From: Ophiura sarsii
Taxonomy: Eukaryota > Echinodermata > Ophiuroidea > Amphilepidida > Ophiuridae
Length of the DNA: 64,000 bases
Reading direction: 5' to 3'
NCBI GenBank assembly: GCA_035610835.1
Contig: CM069458.1
Coordinates: 29,041,449-29,105,448, forward strand
Part shown: positions 34,252 to 47,443 of the stretch, one piece after another
Layout: each line of letters starts with the position of its first letter
Position numbering within the stretch: the first letter of the stretch is position 1
Notes under the pieces: model-generated
What the model was told of the DNA's origin: nothing
Database searches by the model: none
Seen by the model: only the letters and a program-made list of their open reading frames with translations
Position numbers and translations under genes: made by a program

Positions 34252-35370
34252 GGATGGTGTTTAAGACTAGAATAGGAAAGTATGCATCGCAAAATCCTCA
34301 ATTAAAAAGACTTGACAGTAATACAATTGCATAAATGCCTATGATTTTTGATTAATTATGATTAACGGGACATCACCTACATGGCACCCTGACTATAAAC
34401 TGTGAATATAATCTAGATAAATTTTGAGAGATCTTTCAAATTTGTGCTTTTTACTGGAAACATTGGCAATTACGGTGACATTTCCAAGCTCGTCAGCGAT
34501 GTAGTCAACTCCATGGGCGTATTTTGGAAAATCAAGCAGTCTAACCTATCTATTCTCTGCACTTTTTGGTGAGAAAATGTGATCATCTTTAAGAAAAAAA
34601 TCACTCTACAAGGTCCAATTTTGCAATTTAGTGGTCTAAAACAGAGTTTTATAGCAGTGTTTTGTGTATATCCCTATGGAGCTCTATTTAGTAGTGTGAC
34701 TCCTCCAAGATGTATTCCTCAGAATTTTCTGATAAAAATCTAAGTAAAGATGTATTCCTCAGAATTGTCTGGAAAAAATAAGTAAAGATGTATTCAATGT
34801 AAGATTATGCATTAAATTGCCTAAAAAGTCCAAGATGTATTCCTCAATGAATACAAACCGTTTTCAGGATTACAAATCCTCAACCAATGATCACGAATAC
34901 AATCCTGTGTTGTATTCATCTTACTCTGTTTTGTATTCCTCATGAAGAATATATTCGAACCCACCGATTTTATCAAAATCAAGCTAGGGATACAACTTGA
35001 ATACAACTTGGAACAAATATTATATTCATCTTTGATATACTTGAAATTTAACACTGAAAACAATGGTATAAGATTTTGTATGATTTTGAAAAAAGTGTTC
35101 TTAAAGGGAGCACACAGCCTAATTCAGTCTTGAAATCCAGGTTGGGCCAAAAATGGAGTACAACAATAGTTCCAATCAAACTACAAGATTGTGAAAAACT
35201 GATACAATATCTGGTGTTGTCCCAATGAGTGTTATATGTATTTGTTGTTTGGCATGTGTTTGTGACCTGGCACTACAAAATGAGCGTAAAGTCGCTGGGG
35301 CTGATTTTGAGTTATGGCCTGAAATAGTCGATTTGACAAGGGTTGGTCGAAATTGAGATATTTTCATTTT
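34252..35370 (-). other. Right-arm single copy of the unit duplicated in the left arm
   Basis: Matches 23600-25200 and 21596-22985 inverted, without the family-A MITE or the ATTT foldback. No gene. Confidence 0.75.
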
Positions 35371-35580
35371 TCGAAAAGATAAACTATTTATGTACCGGTA
35401 TCTAGAAAATATTTTGGATCTAAATATGTTTTTTAAGTAATTTTAGAGAGGGCATTTTATTCTTCCATCTCAAGAAATGAACGGAAAGAGAGGAAAAATG
35501 TCTTGAAATTACCTTGTTTACATCGTCATTTCAAAGGGTTTAAAATAGTATCCTCTATGGCAAATTTAGTATGGTCTTAA

Positions 35581-35720
35581 GGGGGCGGTGGACCCTCAGC
35601 ATAGCCTCCGTAAAACTGCCATAACTTCTTCAATATTCATTTAATATTTATAAAAGTATACAGTTTTTTTTTGCTTTTGCAGAAAAGGGTTCAATGAATC
35701 CAACCATGATAATGAAATTG
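35581..35720. mobile_element. End of a TTAA-type element
   Basis: After TTAA (35577-35580) GGGGGCGGTGGACC and CAGCATAGCCTCCGTAAAAC match the inverse of 60054-60168, which ends CAGCCCCCTTAA. The other end of this copy is unclear; a poly-C tract lies at 35922-35941. Confidence 0.5.
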
Positions 35721-35959
35721 ACCATTTTGGAGAAAATTATAAAAAACACGTTTTTTGACCCATTGTAGGTTCTGCAAAGATAACTCAAAATATATTTGGT
35801 CAAATGTTGTCATACTAGTTTTATGATAATCCTGATAACATTTTTCAGGGTGTTTTTTTATTTTTTAATATCTTATTTATTTTTTGAGTTATAGACCAAA
35901 AAGTGCCAACAACTGTGATTTCCCCCCCCCCCCCCCCCCCCAAAATGTGATTTTTATGA

Positions 35960-37348
35960 TTTGGAGGTCTGGAAATTACGTGCTGAAAGATTACGCCCAT
36001 AAAAAGCCGCATTTACTGAAAAATCAATTTTAGATATGTTATGAAAAAGCGTTAGTTGGTACATGTAGCATAAAATTGCTAACTTTTTAAAATCTTTTGT
36101 AAATCACAAGCACATTTGAAATAGAGCGGATTGAATAGGCCACAAATTCTGTATATAAAGCCTATAGGGAGCGAATAAGTTTTGTGCTACCTTCACAACT
36201 ACTGTCCAGTACTGGGATTTGAATTGTCATTACTGTCACTACACTTGTGAGAATTCAAATAGTTGAAATTATTAGGTTAACAGGCAATCCATCTATAGGG
36301 AAATGAATGCAACTGCTCACTGTCATACAGGACAGAAAGCTACAGAAAATTATAAGACAATAGGTGAATAAACTGCAGAATTCGGAACAATTTACATTAT
36401 GCTTATTTTACAAGAATTGACTACACAAAGGAAATGCTGAGTACTATAAGAAGATGAATTGTAAGGATGTGTCTGTTTAACATTTGTATTATTTTTGTGT
36501 CTAAATTTGTTGTTATTTGAGATAAAAAAATTATTGAAATTATTAAATATGTTATAGGCCTAGCTAGCTGCCTAAGCTTTTTTACATTTTAAATTTTAAC
36601 TTGCCACATTCTATTTAGACTAGTGTCTGACCAAGACTCAATACAAGTTGCTTTTAGAAACAGTATTTGAAGAGCTGATGTGCAAAACGGCTATGTATCC
36701 ATTTTAGTGATTTTGAGAAAACAGCATGAAAGTATTCTGGACTAGTGTGAGTGATGCTTTAAAATATTATGTGTATAATGAAAGAGGTTCATAGTATATC
36801 AATCAAATACAGTATGTTTTTCAAATCAATCACTTTTATTTTTTATTGTTATTATGTTCTTTATTTTTCAAAAAAATGGATGTAAGTCCTTTTGCAACAC
36901 ATTTCAATAAAATGCACACAACCAGTTTACCACACAAAAGAAATCATTCACCAAATCAAAAATGGGACTGTCCAAATGAATATATCACCAAATCAAACAG
37001 TAAATGGCGGGGCGTTGGCGAGGGGACAAGGGAACAAGAAATCCCTTTTATTCTTTAGTTGTCTTTGGATAATGAATTATAGAGGGCAGTATTTTGCATC
37101 AGAGGATAGGGTAAATGGATGTAAGCTCTTTTGCCAAACATTTTTCTTGGACGGAATACCCTTTTGCATAACAACTTTGACTCATGTATTGAATTACTAT
37201 GGGATGTAAGGTTTTTACAACAAATTACCCACATTGCTAGAAACTGCTACCAAAACACTATAGCTGGTTATAACTCTTTTTTGTAAAAAGAGTGGACGTA
37301 TAGCCCTTTTGCGAAATCATCTCTTCATTAGTTGCCCTATGCCTATAG
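35960..37348 (-). other. Right-arm sequence, no gene
   Basis: Colinear (inverted) with 20000-20380 and 20877-21520 of the left arm. Repeated phrases such as TTTTGCAACACATTTCAATA occur, but no coding or RNA feature is supported. Confidence 0.6.
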
Positions 37349-37789
37349 CAGGGATGTCAACTTCTGGGATTTGCTGGGGGGGGGGGGGGGGGGGCGAAGA
37401 GATACAATATTACAACTATTATGATGGCCAAAGTGTACCAACAAAAACATAGTAAAAAGTAGCCCCAATTTTTTTGCAGTCACCTCATGAATTTCAAGTA
37501 AGTGTGTGGGGGGGGGGGGGGGGGGGGGGGCGAGGTAAATCTTTTTTCGCACAGTAAAAAAAAAAATGCAAATAAACGTAGGCGAAGGGCTATAAATAGC
37601 AATTTCCGAGTGATTCCGTAGAAGTATGTGGGTGATCGGAAAGTGTAAAGCACTGATTTATAGCATCTCGCGAAAAAAATAAACACGTTGATAAACATTT
37701 TAATTGGTAAATTTTTGAGGCGGGAGATTATATATGCTAGGCGGGAGTGCGGGAGAAAGAGTGTCTAGGCGGGAGAGTTGACAGCCCTG
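37349..37789. mobile_element. hAT-like TIR element, 441 bp, with two G tracts
   Basis: CAGGGATGTCAACT and inverse AGTTGACAGCCCTG, an hAT-type end. G tracts at 37376-37394 and 37509-37530. Absent from the left arm, where the sequence reads across near 19720-19735. Flanking CTATAG/CTATAAG is only an approximate duplication. Confidence 0.7.
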
Positions 37790-38314
37790 CTATAAGTATT
37801 TTGGACACAACAGATGGGCATTACAATACATTGTCAATGAGAAGAGTTTAGAGTAGTGACATATTATTACTAAGTATGAAAGTCTTATAAATTGTCAGAC
37901 AACTAGGCCTTATGTTTGCACCATTTTTAAATTCTTTTTTGATTTATTTTTATTAATTCTTTCATCAATGATACGTATAATTATACAATAATATCAATAT
38001 TTACAAAATGTAGATAATTAAAAATATATTAATAACAAGTATGTACAATGTGACAATCGATTAGAAAACACCAACAATATTTCAGATTAATTTATAGGTC
38101 AAATGTCTGTCATACATATACATATAATATACACAATCATATTAATCTATACATAATTCAGTGAAATCCATCTACGAACACATGAGTTCTTTTTTAAATA
38201 GGAATACAAGATTTGGGTGGTTATTATACCATATCTAAACTTGCTTATTGCACAGTTTGCCAATGGCAATGACGTAGTGTGTTAATACGTACATTTTAAA
38301 TCATCGTGATCATA

Positions 38315-40095
38315 CCGGGTGTCCCTAAAAAAATGGTGCACATGTTTATCCAACTTGTTGACCATGAAGTTCTAACATTTGGTATAAGATGTTTACACAT
38401 ATTAAAAGATTAAATACCTGGCTTTCAGATGCTGCTTATTTCATCTGATTCGGATTTGTCAATCTTTAGATATGGACAATTAACTAGAGCTACCCAGAAT
38501 TGATGTTGTGCCACTTTACCATGTTTACCATGTTTACAGTTTCAAAGGTTTACTCCCAAGATACAACTTCCACGTGTACGATTGCCCTTCACCATTGTTA
38601 TGCAAAATAACATTGTTGTATAGAGATTAAAAAGGTTTAAATAATAGAATGAGTGCCTGTGTATCCAAGTAGAACTGAATATAAAGATGTCTGTTACATG
38701 ATTCGAACTAGTCCTTTTGACGAGGTTTCACAAAATGTTTATTGGGCCTACATTTTCAAAACAGGACAGACATCTATATTGCTGGGTGCGGCCTCAATTT
38801 TCATTAGAAGAGAGTGGTCATGGTTTTAAAATATCATGAAACAAGAAGTCCAGCAGAAGTCACCAGAGAGTTTGCCATTCATTTCCCAAACACTCACGTA
38901 CCATCTAGGAATACACCTACAAAGGAGTATTGGAAATACTTGGTAGATGGTACAAGTATCAATATGGATAAAGAACACTGGAAGCTTAGCTAAGATATGA
39001 AAAGTGGCGGGACAAAGTAACACATTGATAAACAAGCCGCGTGCACCTCAAGAGGGATCCCAGAATAACTGCTCATAGAAATCCCTTACCACATATTCAA
39101 AGGACATCATTTGTGTTCCTCAGACTCTTTTAAACAATTCTGGTCAAATGCCCACCCCCAATGTTTCAAGGTGATTGATGCCCATGGATAGACCAATGCA
39201 TATGAACAAGTTTACCCCTGAAATGGACATTAAATCAATTACCTATACAGCGAGTCAATACACAAGGTAATTGACCTTTGTCAAGGATGAACACGCCCAA
39301 CCTACACACAGTACACGCACCCATTGGTATTGTATACAAACTTGGTATATCACTGTATCGAATAATATCGATTGGGTCACCGGAAGTACATTTTTAGTAA
39401 AAAGACGCATGATTTGATGGCCAAACGTCAAGTTTTCCCCATGAACCAATCATATCAAGCCTTACATCATTTTGTTGCTAAACACTTGAATATTTAATAT
39501 CCATCCGAGACAGATAAAAGTAGCAAACAGTCTATCGACGGGGTTAATTCTAGTGTTTGACCTCCGTAGAAAATAGTGCTGACCTACATTGAAAAAGTAA
39601 TATTTTGATTGATTTACCACATTTTCAACTCAACACGTCAAGTTTTTCCACTTATGGGATTTATAAAATGAAATATTTATATGAAAGAGGAAGCCATGTA
39701 TATTTAAAATCCGTCCGAGACAGTAGGTTTGATTGTCACATGTTCCAGTGGGGTGGCCCGGAGTGTTGTTTTGGCTAAAAGTGGTAGGTGATTTCCCTTG
39801 TTAAATGGAGGGTCATGTACTGTGTGGAGCAGATGTCCGCTAGTTGTTCATATGTTAGTATCGTTTTGACGCTCATAATCATTCTTTCTGTAAAAGTGGC
39901 ACAACATCGATTTTGGGTAGCTTTGATAAACTGGGTATATCTCAAGATTGACAAATCCAAATCAGATGAAATGAACGGCATCTGAAAGCTGAGTGTTTTT
40001 CCTTTCCGTATGCATAAACATATTACATCAAACTTTATAACTTCATGGTCACCAAGTTGTGCAAACATGTGCACCCTTAATTAAGGGACACCCTG
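38315..40095. mobile_element. TA-flanked TIR element, 1781 bp
   Basis: CCGGGTGTCCCTAAAAAAAT is mirrored by the end ATTAAGGGACACCCTG, and the inverted match runs for about 210 bp (GGTGCACATGTTTATCC, CTTTCAGATGC, GGATTTGTCAATCTT). TA at 38313-38314 and 40096-40097; the left arm shows a single TA at 19270-19271. It holds a LINE 3' segment at 39195-39853 that is also found at 54840-55490. Confidence 0.85.
39195..39853 (+). mobile_element. LINE 3' UTR fragment inside the 1781-bp element
   Basis: From TGAACAAGTTTACCCCTGAA to CGCTAGTTGTTCAT it matches the minus strand of 54840-55490, the region after the LINE coding end there. It is therefore probably a strongly 5'-truncated LINE copy. Confidence 0.65.
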
Positions 40096-41712
40096 TAAAT
40101 GTTATTGTGATAGATGAATATAACAATTTCAATGGTTAATACAAAATGTGTCAGGTAAGCTTTAGAATACCCTACCATTTGTATTCCTCACTGTGTAAGT
40201 GTATGGGTTGTTCTTTAAAAAGTCCCCATTGAAGACATGCAGTGGTAGGGTATACCAAAGGATTATGATATATCTCGCTTCATCCGTGCGATGTAGAGTG
40301 GCGAGCTAAATAGTGGTCCAATTGAAAAGGTAATTGGGGAATCTGAGTGACATGAAGTTTGTACACAGAGGAGTAACATACAATTTATTAATCATGGCTT
40401 TTCTAATTTTTTACAAGTATCAATAGTATCAATAGAGAATGAATTAAAACACACATCTTCTCTGTTGTTGTCAGGAGTCTTTGGTATTGTAACCAGGAGT
40501 CTGTGCTAATTTCCAATCAATAGGGAGGGCATTGCGGAGAGCGTAATACTGTAATAACCTTATGATTTAGACGCTTACGGAAATGGTTACAGGCAAAGGT
40601 CCACTCTGGTCAGTTCACCCAGGGTGAACTGGCTTACACCTGTTCATTTGGTGACAGATGACATAGAGATTTAAGAAGAAGAAATCTCAACCTTGAGATA
40701 TTCCTAAAGGATCTGACTGGTATAAGAGTGAACCTAAGGGTTTAAGTGAATATAGAATGAACCATTATCGTCAAATAGGTCACCAACAAAAATAATTCCT
40801 GACTTAATCCAGTCAATAAAGAATAGTGTATTGTTGTTAAATTGGAAAACATTATTATTCCATATAAATTGATTAAACAGCAATTTTTTTATTTATTTTT
40901 TCATTCCAAAATGTTGTAATTTTCATCTTAATAATGATGCAATATCCTCTTTGATTATAACTTGGTTAGGGAGCGCTCAGAAATTGGTGGGGTGGGCTGG
41001 GCAACTTGCATTTGTCGGTGTCTCAACTTTTTTGACTGCATCCCCCCCTCCCCCATTACAAACTGGAAAACCTTTTTGAACCCCCTTAACAAAGTGAAAA
41101 ACTGTTTTGACCCGGGCGGGATAAATTGTTGGATTAGGAACACAATGCCACCTGCATATACTAAATAAGGAGTAGGTGGCACATATGGGGGGGGGGGGGG
41201 GGGGGGGGGGGAGGTTACAGAGTCAATTGTTTGGTAATTTTCCCCACATTCAAATTCTAACTTAAACAACATCCAAACCAAGAACATGATTGCAATTTAT
41301 GCTTAAATCCAAATTCATTCAAACATTGTCTTCTTATCTCCGTATACTTCCTACCAGTTACGGCGGAAGCAAAAACATATGTGCGGGAAGCTCGCAAACA
41401 TTTAAAGTTTTTAAAACTAAAATGATCCAGAAAAATGTTCCTGAAGCCATCTTGTTAACTTGAATAATGAATCATTGCAACTAATTTGTGCGAAGCGCGC
41501 AGACATTTCGTTATTCTATCCATTTGGCCAAACTTTTTTGACCCCCATTGTGTACCTAAAACCTTTTGGTCCTCACCTTTTGGCAAATTCAAACTATTTT
41601 GGCCCACCTCATTTTGCCCAGTTCCCCACCAAAGTATTTCTGAAAACCCCCTTAGTGTAGGGTCGAACCAGATTTTAAATAGCTTATAGTAAAATGAAGG
41701 CAATCTCTTTTA

Positions 41713-42224
41713 GGGAAGACGTCAAAACTCGACTACCCGTTGACCGCCGGTTACGTACGGTTCCGCCCGGTTCTTTCAGGTCAAATGTTTTACTGGTATA
41801 TGAATATTCACGCATGCAACACTGAACAACCGCCGGTTGACTTAATGCTGTAACCGGACCAATTTACACTATCAATCTGTTACTTTGCGGTCATAATAGC
41901 TCTCTCTATAATCGCTCTATAAAAAAAACCATTCATAGACTTTCGGTATTGATTTTAAAACGTTAATTGAGCTATAAACAGATTGAAAAAGCGAACCCCA
42001 GCGAAAATCAATAGCTGCATTGTACTGGTTGTCAACTGAGACTTGAGATCCCATTACTTTTTTAAAGATTTTATTGCTCACGCGTGTGACGAGGCACTTT
42101 CAACCGGTCGTGTTCACCAGAGTTTAACTATTTGACCTCATTATGTGTGTATATTATTATTATAACAGACGACACGTTTTGTGAGAACCGGGCGTAACCG
42201 GCGGTCAAGTTTTGACGTGATCCC
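41713..42224. mobile_element. TTA-flanked Harbinger-like MITE, 512 bp
   Basis: GGGAAGACGTCAAAACTCGA and inverse TCAAGTTTTGACGTGATCCC; TTA at 41710-41712 and 42225-42227. Left arm has the empty site at 18561-18563. A 3-bp TTA duplication and GG start fit PIF/Harbinger. Confidence 0.8.
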
Positions 42225-42321
42225 TTACCTAATACGACACATGTTGTTAAGTTGCTTATATAATAAATGTACAGTTACAATTAAAAACATTCATACCAAT
42301 ACCTAACTTATTTATATAATA

Positions 42322-42938
42322 CCGGGTGGTTCAAAAAAAAGTTGACCCAAGTTCAAGGTAATTTTTCAACCACATTTAAAGTTTCAGAGAATTTCTGTTA
42401 ATTTAGTCTTGATCAGCAGTAAGTTTTTAAATTATCCTGATAAGATGGTACATTTATCTTGGTTGGTTCTTCAGATATGGTTCATTAAAGAAAGCATGCG
42501 CAAAACTGCCTTGGCCACGGGAGCGTCCTTTAGTAGAGATGGAATGCACAAAGTAGACTTACACACGATTGGTCACAAATTGTAAAAATAGGACAACAAG
42601 AAAAAATGAGACATCTGAAACATCTGTCTGGTGCTTGACATTACCTACCTATACGTATCTACGTTTCTTTGTTGAATGTGATTGGCACATAGGCATAGAG
42701 ATTGGGATACTTTGTCAGGGCGGGCTTTTCAATTCTGAAACTAGAGCATGCCGTTTTGTTTAAGACAAAAACTAAATGACGCTCCTGTGGACCAGTCAGT
42801 TTTGTACATGCTTTCTGTAATGAACCATATCTGAAGAACCAAACAAGCTAAACGTGCCATCTTTTCAGGATTATTTCAAAACTTACTGCTGATTAAGACA
42901 AAGTAAACACAAATTCTCTGAAACTTTATATGTGGTTC
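42322..42938. mobile_element. Foldback element, right end truncated
   Basis: CCGGGTGGTTCAAAAAAAAG after TA; arms sharing CCACATTTAAAGTTTCAGAG and AGATATGGTTCATTA/TAATGAACCATATCT. About 48 bp of the right terminus are missing. Confidence 0.7.
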
Positions 42939-43266
42939 CTCTCTGCCCTAAATAAATTTAAAGAACATGTTATTTAGTTTTATAATAGTTTAATCAGGGA
43001 TACCCATGACAGAGGCAATGTATGAACTTTGTGATGCTAACAATGTTTTTACAATCAGATTTCTACTCGTCATTGAGAGGCCACACATTTTCCAAGCACG
43101 TCCATATTTTCCATCTTACTAATCCAATCACATTCGAGATTATCAATGGAAATAAGTTTTAAAAAAGTATAAAGACTTGTGCCGAGCTAAGCTCGCGCGC
43201 GAAGTGCCCATCTCTATTTTCTTAGCGTTTGGGCCAGGCTTGTCCCGGGGTGCTCAGTGTTCGTTA

Positions 43267-43767
43267 CAAGGGGGTATCATACGCGTCCAAGGACTTTCAA
43301 AAAGTACCCTAAATACGTAATCATGTTAATGTGAAAAAGCATCCCCTAAACAAGTATGGCACAGTATTTTACACACCCTATTATTCACCAAAACAGCAAT
43401 AAATAGTTTAAAGCTTTGACAAAAAGGGGTCAAAGGTCATTACACACCAGCTTGGTGACAATAACCTTATGGGTAACATGGGGTGTACACAGATTGACCT
43501 CTAATGACCCCTACATGACCTTTGACCCCTTTCTGTCAACACTTTAAACCATTTATTGCTGTTTTGGGAATAACGCAATCTGAGGCAATCTGAGGATCAA
43601 CCAATGGCGGTCAATCTGAGGATCTCTACAATGGCGGTCTGTGGACAGGTAATAAAAACTGGGAGGAATGTGTGACTTTTTAAAGATGTCTGAAGGGTCA
43701 CATATCAAAAAAAGTTTCTGGCTCGTTCACTTCTTGGTGATGTCAAGAACTTTTTGATACCCCCTCG
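43267..43767. mobile_element. TA-flanked element, about 500 bp
   Basis: CAAGGGGGTATCATA and inverse TTGATACCCCCTCG, TA on both sides (43265-43266, 43768-43769). Carries the TGACCTTTGACCC repeat (43427-43530). Confidence 0.7.
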
Positions 43768-43826
43768 TATGTGTGGGGCATCATTTCAAAAAAATCAATA
43801 AGCAGATCATAATTATGTGTGGCAAG

Positions 43827-44065
43827 TTCGTCTGATTATGAGTGACGTGGCAATTTGGTCCGATTATGAGTGACGTGGCAATTTGGTCTGATTATGTGTG
43901 ACATGGCAAAATGGTCTGATTATGTGTGACATGGCAATCTGGTCCGAGTATGAGTGACATGACAATTCTGTGTGACATGGCAAAATGGTCTAATTATGTG
44001 TGACCAAATTGTCATGTCGTACACAATCAGACCAAATTGCCATGTCACTCATAATCAGACGAATT
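43827..44065. repeat. 28-bp minisatellite with inverted units
   Basis: Units of 28 bp such as TCTGATTATGAGTGACGTGG plus CAATTTGG, about five in tandem, followed by inverted units (CAGACCAAATTGCCATGTCA). Part of the foldback family of 15787-16300. Confidence 0.8.
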
Positions 44066-44254
44066 ATTTGAATCCATCAAATATTTACGGAAATATTCTA
44101 GTATATGCTTACATATTTTGTTGGGTGTATGTTATCATATACCTTGGCATAGCTTGTTGATAAAGGAGTCAAAAAAAGTAAGCCCCCCGCCCCCCCAAAA
44201 AAAGATTACGTTTGTTTACATAACTTCACACACAATTAGACGTTTTGAAAAATT

Positions 44255-47060
44255 GAAATGATTATGAAAAGAGAAAACGCTTGGCTACCAATAAAAAGTT
44301 TTACATTTTCGATATCATGTTTACTTTTCCCAAAACAGTCACATTTCCTCAAAATTTATGTTTCAACAAAAGTGGCACTTACTTGTATTGGATTGGGGTA
44401 AATTTCATGTTAACGGAAACATCATTTTGGGGATATTTGACTTTTTTGGAAAAAGGAAACATGATATTAAAAATAGGGAAAGCGGTCCCAAATAGGTCGT
44501 CCGTTTATATGGGTAGTTTGGTTGCAATTGTACTTCATCTGTTTAAATGTAATCAATTTTACATATGCAGCCAATTTTACATCTTAACCTCAGATGACCT
44601 TTGACCTTCATATGTGACCTTTGATAAGATTAACATATGAAGGTTTCCAAGTTGCATCTATGACCCACGTTTGGTTGCAATTGGTCATTGTATGGAATAG
44701 ACAATACAAAAAGTGTGTACTAAATTTTACATCTTGATTTAACCTCAGATGACCTTTGACCTTGGTATGTGACCTTTGACCTCATTAACATATTGTGTCT
44801 CTTTATAAGTTGCTGAAGAGTTAAATTTGTTGAAAAAAGGATGAAACATGTGGTGGTGATGAGTTATTTGCAGAGAAAAAACCCTGTAGGTGGTGCTTTG
44901 ATTCAAGTCACATTTTCATACCCTCATTAGCAAAGGATGTGTTGTAACAAGTGAGTGCAGCTTATTATCGTGGGTGATACATGCGTTTGTAAACTCCTGC
45001 AAACGAGGACGCACACCCGTTTTGTACATCATTACAACAACTTTGTGCAGCGCTTGGACATTTATTAATTAGGTGTGACGTAGTGCCACTACCTCGCGTC
45101 ATTAGCATATCAATACAGACCGACCATTCAAAGTTAGCGTACCGTGAAAGGGCCACACAGAAATCACGCGCTGACCTGTACACTCGTGCATGACCTCAAT
45201 ACCCTTGCATAGGGCTGTCAACATTCAAGCCAGGCGCACATGGTTTTCGACCAAACTGCTTTCGATCATGTAGGATACATCATGAATATTAAAAATAACT
45301 AATGGTCAAGGAAACATTTGGTCGGTGACTTTTAGATGATATTGTAGCTTATGATTGACATAAACAATAAATTTAGGTTGATTTTATGAATGGTGGACTC
45401 CCCCGGAGATACACGGTGGTTTTGCCTGGGGAATTCTGGCTTAATTGAAGATGCTCGCAACGCGTGTTATGAATGGGGAATCGACCTATTTTGGGGTCCG
45501 TAATATGAAAAGAACTGCCGAAGATATGTATATTAACGGTTGTGCAAAGTTAGTATTTATAATAAATGTTTATATGATTGGAAAGAAGAGATGTTAAGCT
45601 TTGTAAAAATATAGGTTGATTACAACAAAGGTATAATGTGAATGAGTTGTGAGTTCACAAACTCCGGCATACGTACAAAGCCCCTATACCACGTTAGTGT
45701 GGGGGTGTGTGTGTATGCTCGGATCAATGCAGGATGTCCTCAACTTATTGTAATGTTCCAACTGCGGACACACCTCCAACCATGAGGACGTCCTCGGTTT
45801 CTTGATCATGCAAAGTATTGCAAACAACATAAGAAACGCTATCTAAACGAGGTCCTCTTTGGTGATTGCTCTCCCCCATACACCCTTTGTTGGATAGCAC
45901 ACAGTCTAGTTGGCGGTTTGACACCCAATTAGCCATGAATCTAGCTATTGGCACATGAATTATCGTGTTCATTATTGGAATACACACAATCGTGGCTAAT
46001 TACGCTCATCCCCGGGTTGGATGAAGAGATCAAGTGCTAGTTTCAGCAAAACTACCAACTGCAAAGTCCGCAATGCACACTGTGTTTCAAATTGTATCAA
46101 ATTCTCAGATGGTATCAAATTGCATAAATTTGTATCAAATTTTATCAAATTCTGGGGTGTATCAAATCATAACCAATTGTAATAAAGGGCAGGTCTGTTG
46201 CACTGTAGTAACATGAGAACATGTCATGTCTATTTTTACTTTCAGAAAGTATGAGGGTCATTCAATAAGTTCTACCTCCTCACTCATAACATCGATAATA
46301 TGAATGTCAGCCTCATGACATTTGTCATGATTATAGCTCTGAATCATAGCTACACATTTATAGTAAATCATAATTGATATATCGGTTTCATTTTTGTTAT
46401 GATCAAAGCCAAAGAGAGATTTTGGACAACGGAAACGGAAAATTACCTTAAAAAAAAGAAATTGGGCCGTTTCTTTTTCGTATTGTATGGTTAGATATAA
46501 GAGCATGATTGAAATACTAAAAATGGAAAATAATGAATGATATCTGGATATATTACAATATTATCAAGTATAAATCAAAATTGTTACAATATAATATTAA
46601 CTCTTGTAGGCTTGCAAATGTGGTTATATTAACTCAAATGAATTGATGCCTTTGGCATACAGGAATACTGCTAATCAGTTAAAGGTAGATGTTCCGATTT
46701 TCAACTTGAAGTTTTCTATTCTACATGAAAGAACACCCTTAAAAGAGTTGTATTCCAAAGTTTGAGTTGCATAACTCCAGTGGTTCTTATTTTAGATGCA
46801 CAAGATGCCGTGTGCCCATTGAGTTGTACACAAGCTATATTCATGATATTGGTGGTTAACCACCTTTTGCGGTAATTTGATGTTATTTCACAGATTTCTT
46901 CGTAATCATACTGATTTGGACCGTCAAATTTCAGTATGTTAATCAGAAAAATATGATCTTTCATATGATATGAAAATCGCCATATGTTTGAGAAAAATCT
47001 GTGTTATGAAAATGTGATCGGGTCATCTACTTTTAAATGTTGTTGTTACAAGCCAATGCC
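44255..47060. other. Right-arm insertion region with TGACCTTTGACC repeats
   Basis: Absent from the left arm between 15640 and 15650. At 44500-44800 a degenerate 165-bp unit repeats with perfect TGACCTTTGACCT at 44595-44607, 44750-44762 and 44770-44782. At 46080-46180 TATCAAATT words repeat. A single mariner-like end (TATGAGGGTCATTCAATAAG) is at about 46250. No gene is convincing. Confidence 0.55.
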
Positions 47061-47062
47061 CA

Positions 47063-47306
47063 CATTATGTTCCCATCCCTTAACACTTTTGGACCGGTGA
47101 TTTTGACATTTCGCCGGTAATAAATCATCTAAGATGTTGACAACCGCTGACTATGTGCTCCATTTTCAGGGTAATGAAGGTTATTTATGCCCTTGGAACA
47201 TAATTTGGACCACATAGTGGAAAATAGACACATCCTTAGATGATTTATTACCGGCGAAATGTAAAATCACTGGTCCAAAAGTGTTAAGGGAGTGGGAACA
47301 TAATGC
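47063..47306. mobile_element. Foldback MITE, about 70-bp TIRs
   Basis: CATTATGTTCCCATCCCTTA is mirrored by TAAGGGAGTGGGAACATAATG; the match continues through CGCCGGTAATAAATCATCT. Immediately downstream of the second RING exon copy. Confidence 0.8.
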
Positions 47307-47443
47307 AGCTAAGCTGCCTAGCAAAATTGCTTTTTATGATGTTAGTCTTATGAACTAGACAAAACACTAGTGTTAATTACTAGAACATGCTCTGACATCA
47401 CCGCATAGATTTAGATGAAGTAAGTATAGAAACACTTTGGTTC

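Larger units (their letters stand above)
40450..43010 (-). pseudogene. Tx1/L1-like LINE fragment, right-arm copy
   Basis: Inverse of 18285-19220, broken by the TAGGGAGCG insertion (40968-41670, with a G tract at 41188-41211), the TTA element (41713-42224) and the CCGGGTGG foldback (42322-42938). No frame is intact. Confidence 0.65.

Noticed and set aside
43827..44065. Regular 28-bp repeats resembling a CRISPR array
   Set aside because: Units are contiguous with no unique spacers, orientation flips, and the genome is animal.
44281..44604. 107-codon open frame
   Set aside because: Overlaps the TGACCTTTGACC repeat region and has no recognisable content.
46250..46270. Start of a mariner-like element (TATGAGGGTCATTCAATAAG)
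   Set aside because: No matching inverted end was found within several kb, so the element extent cannot be set.
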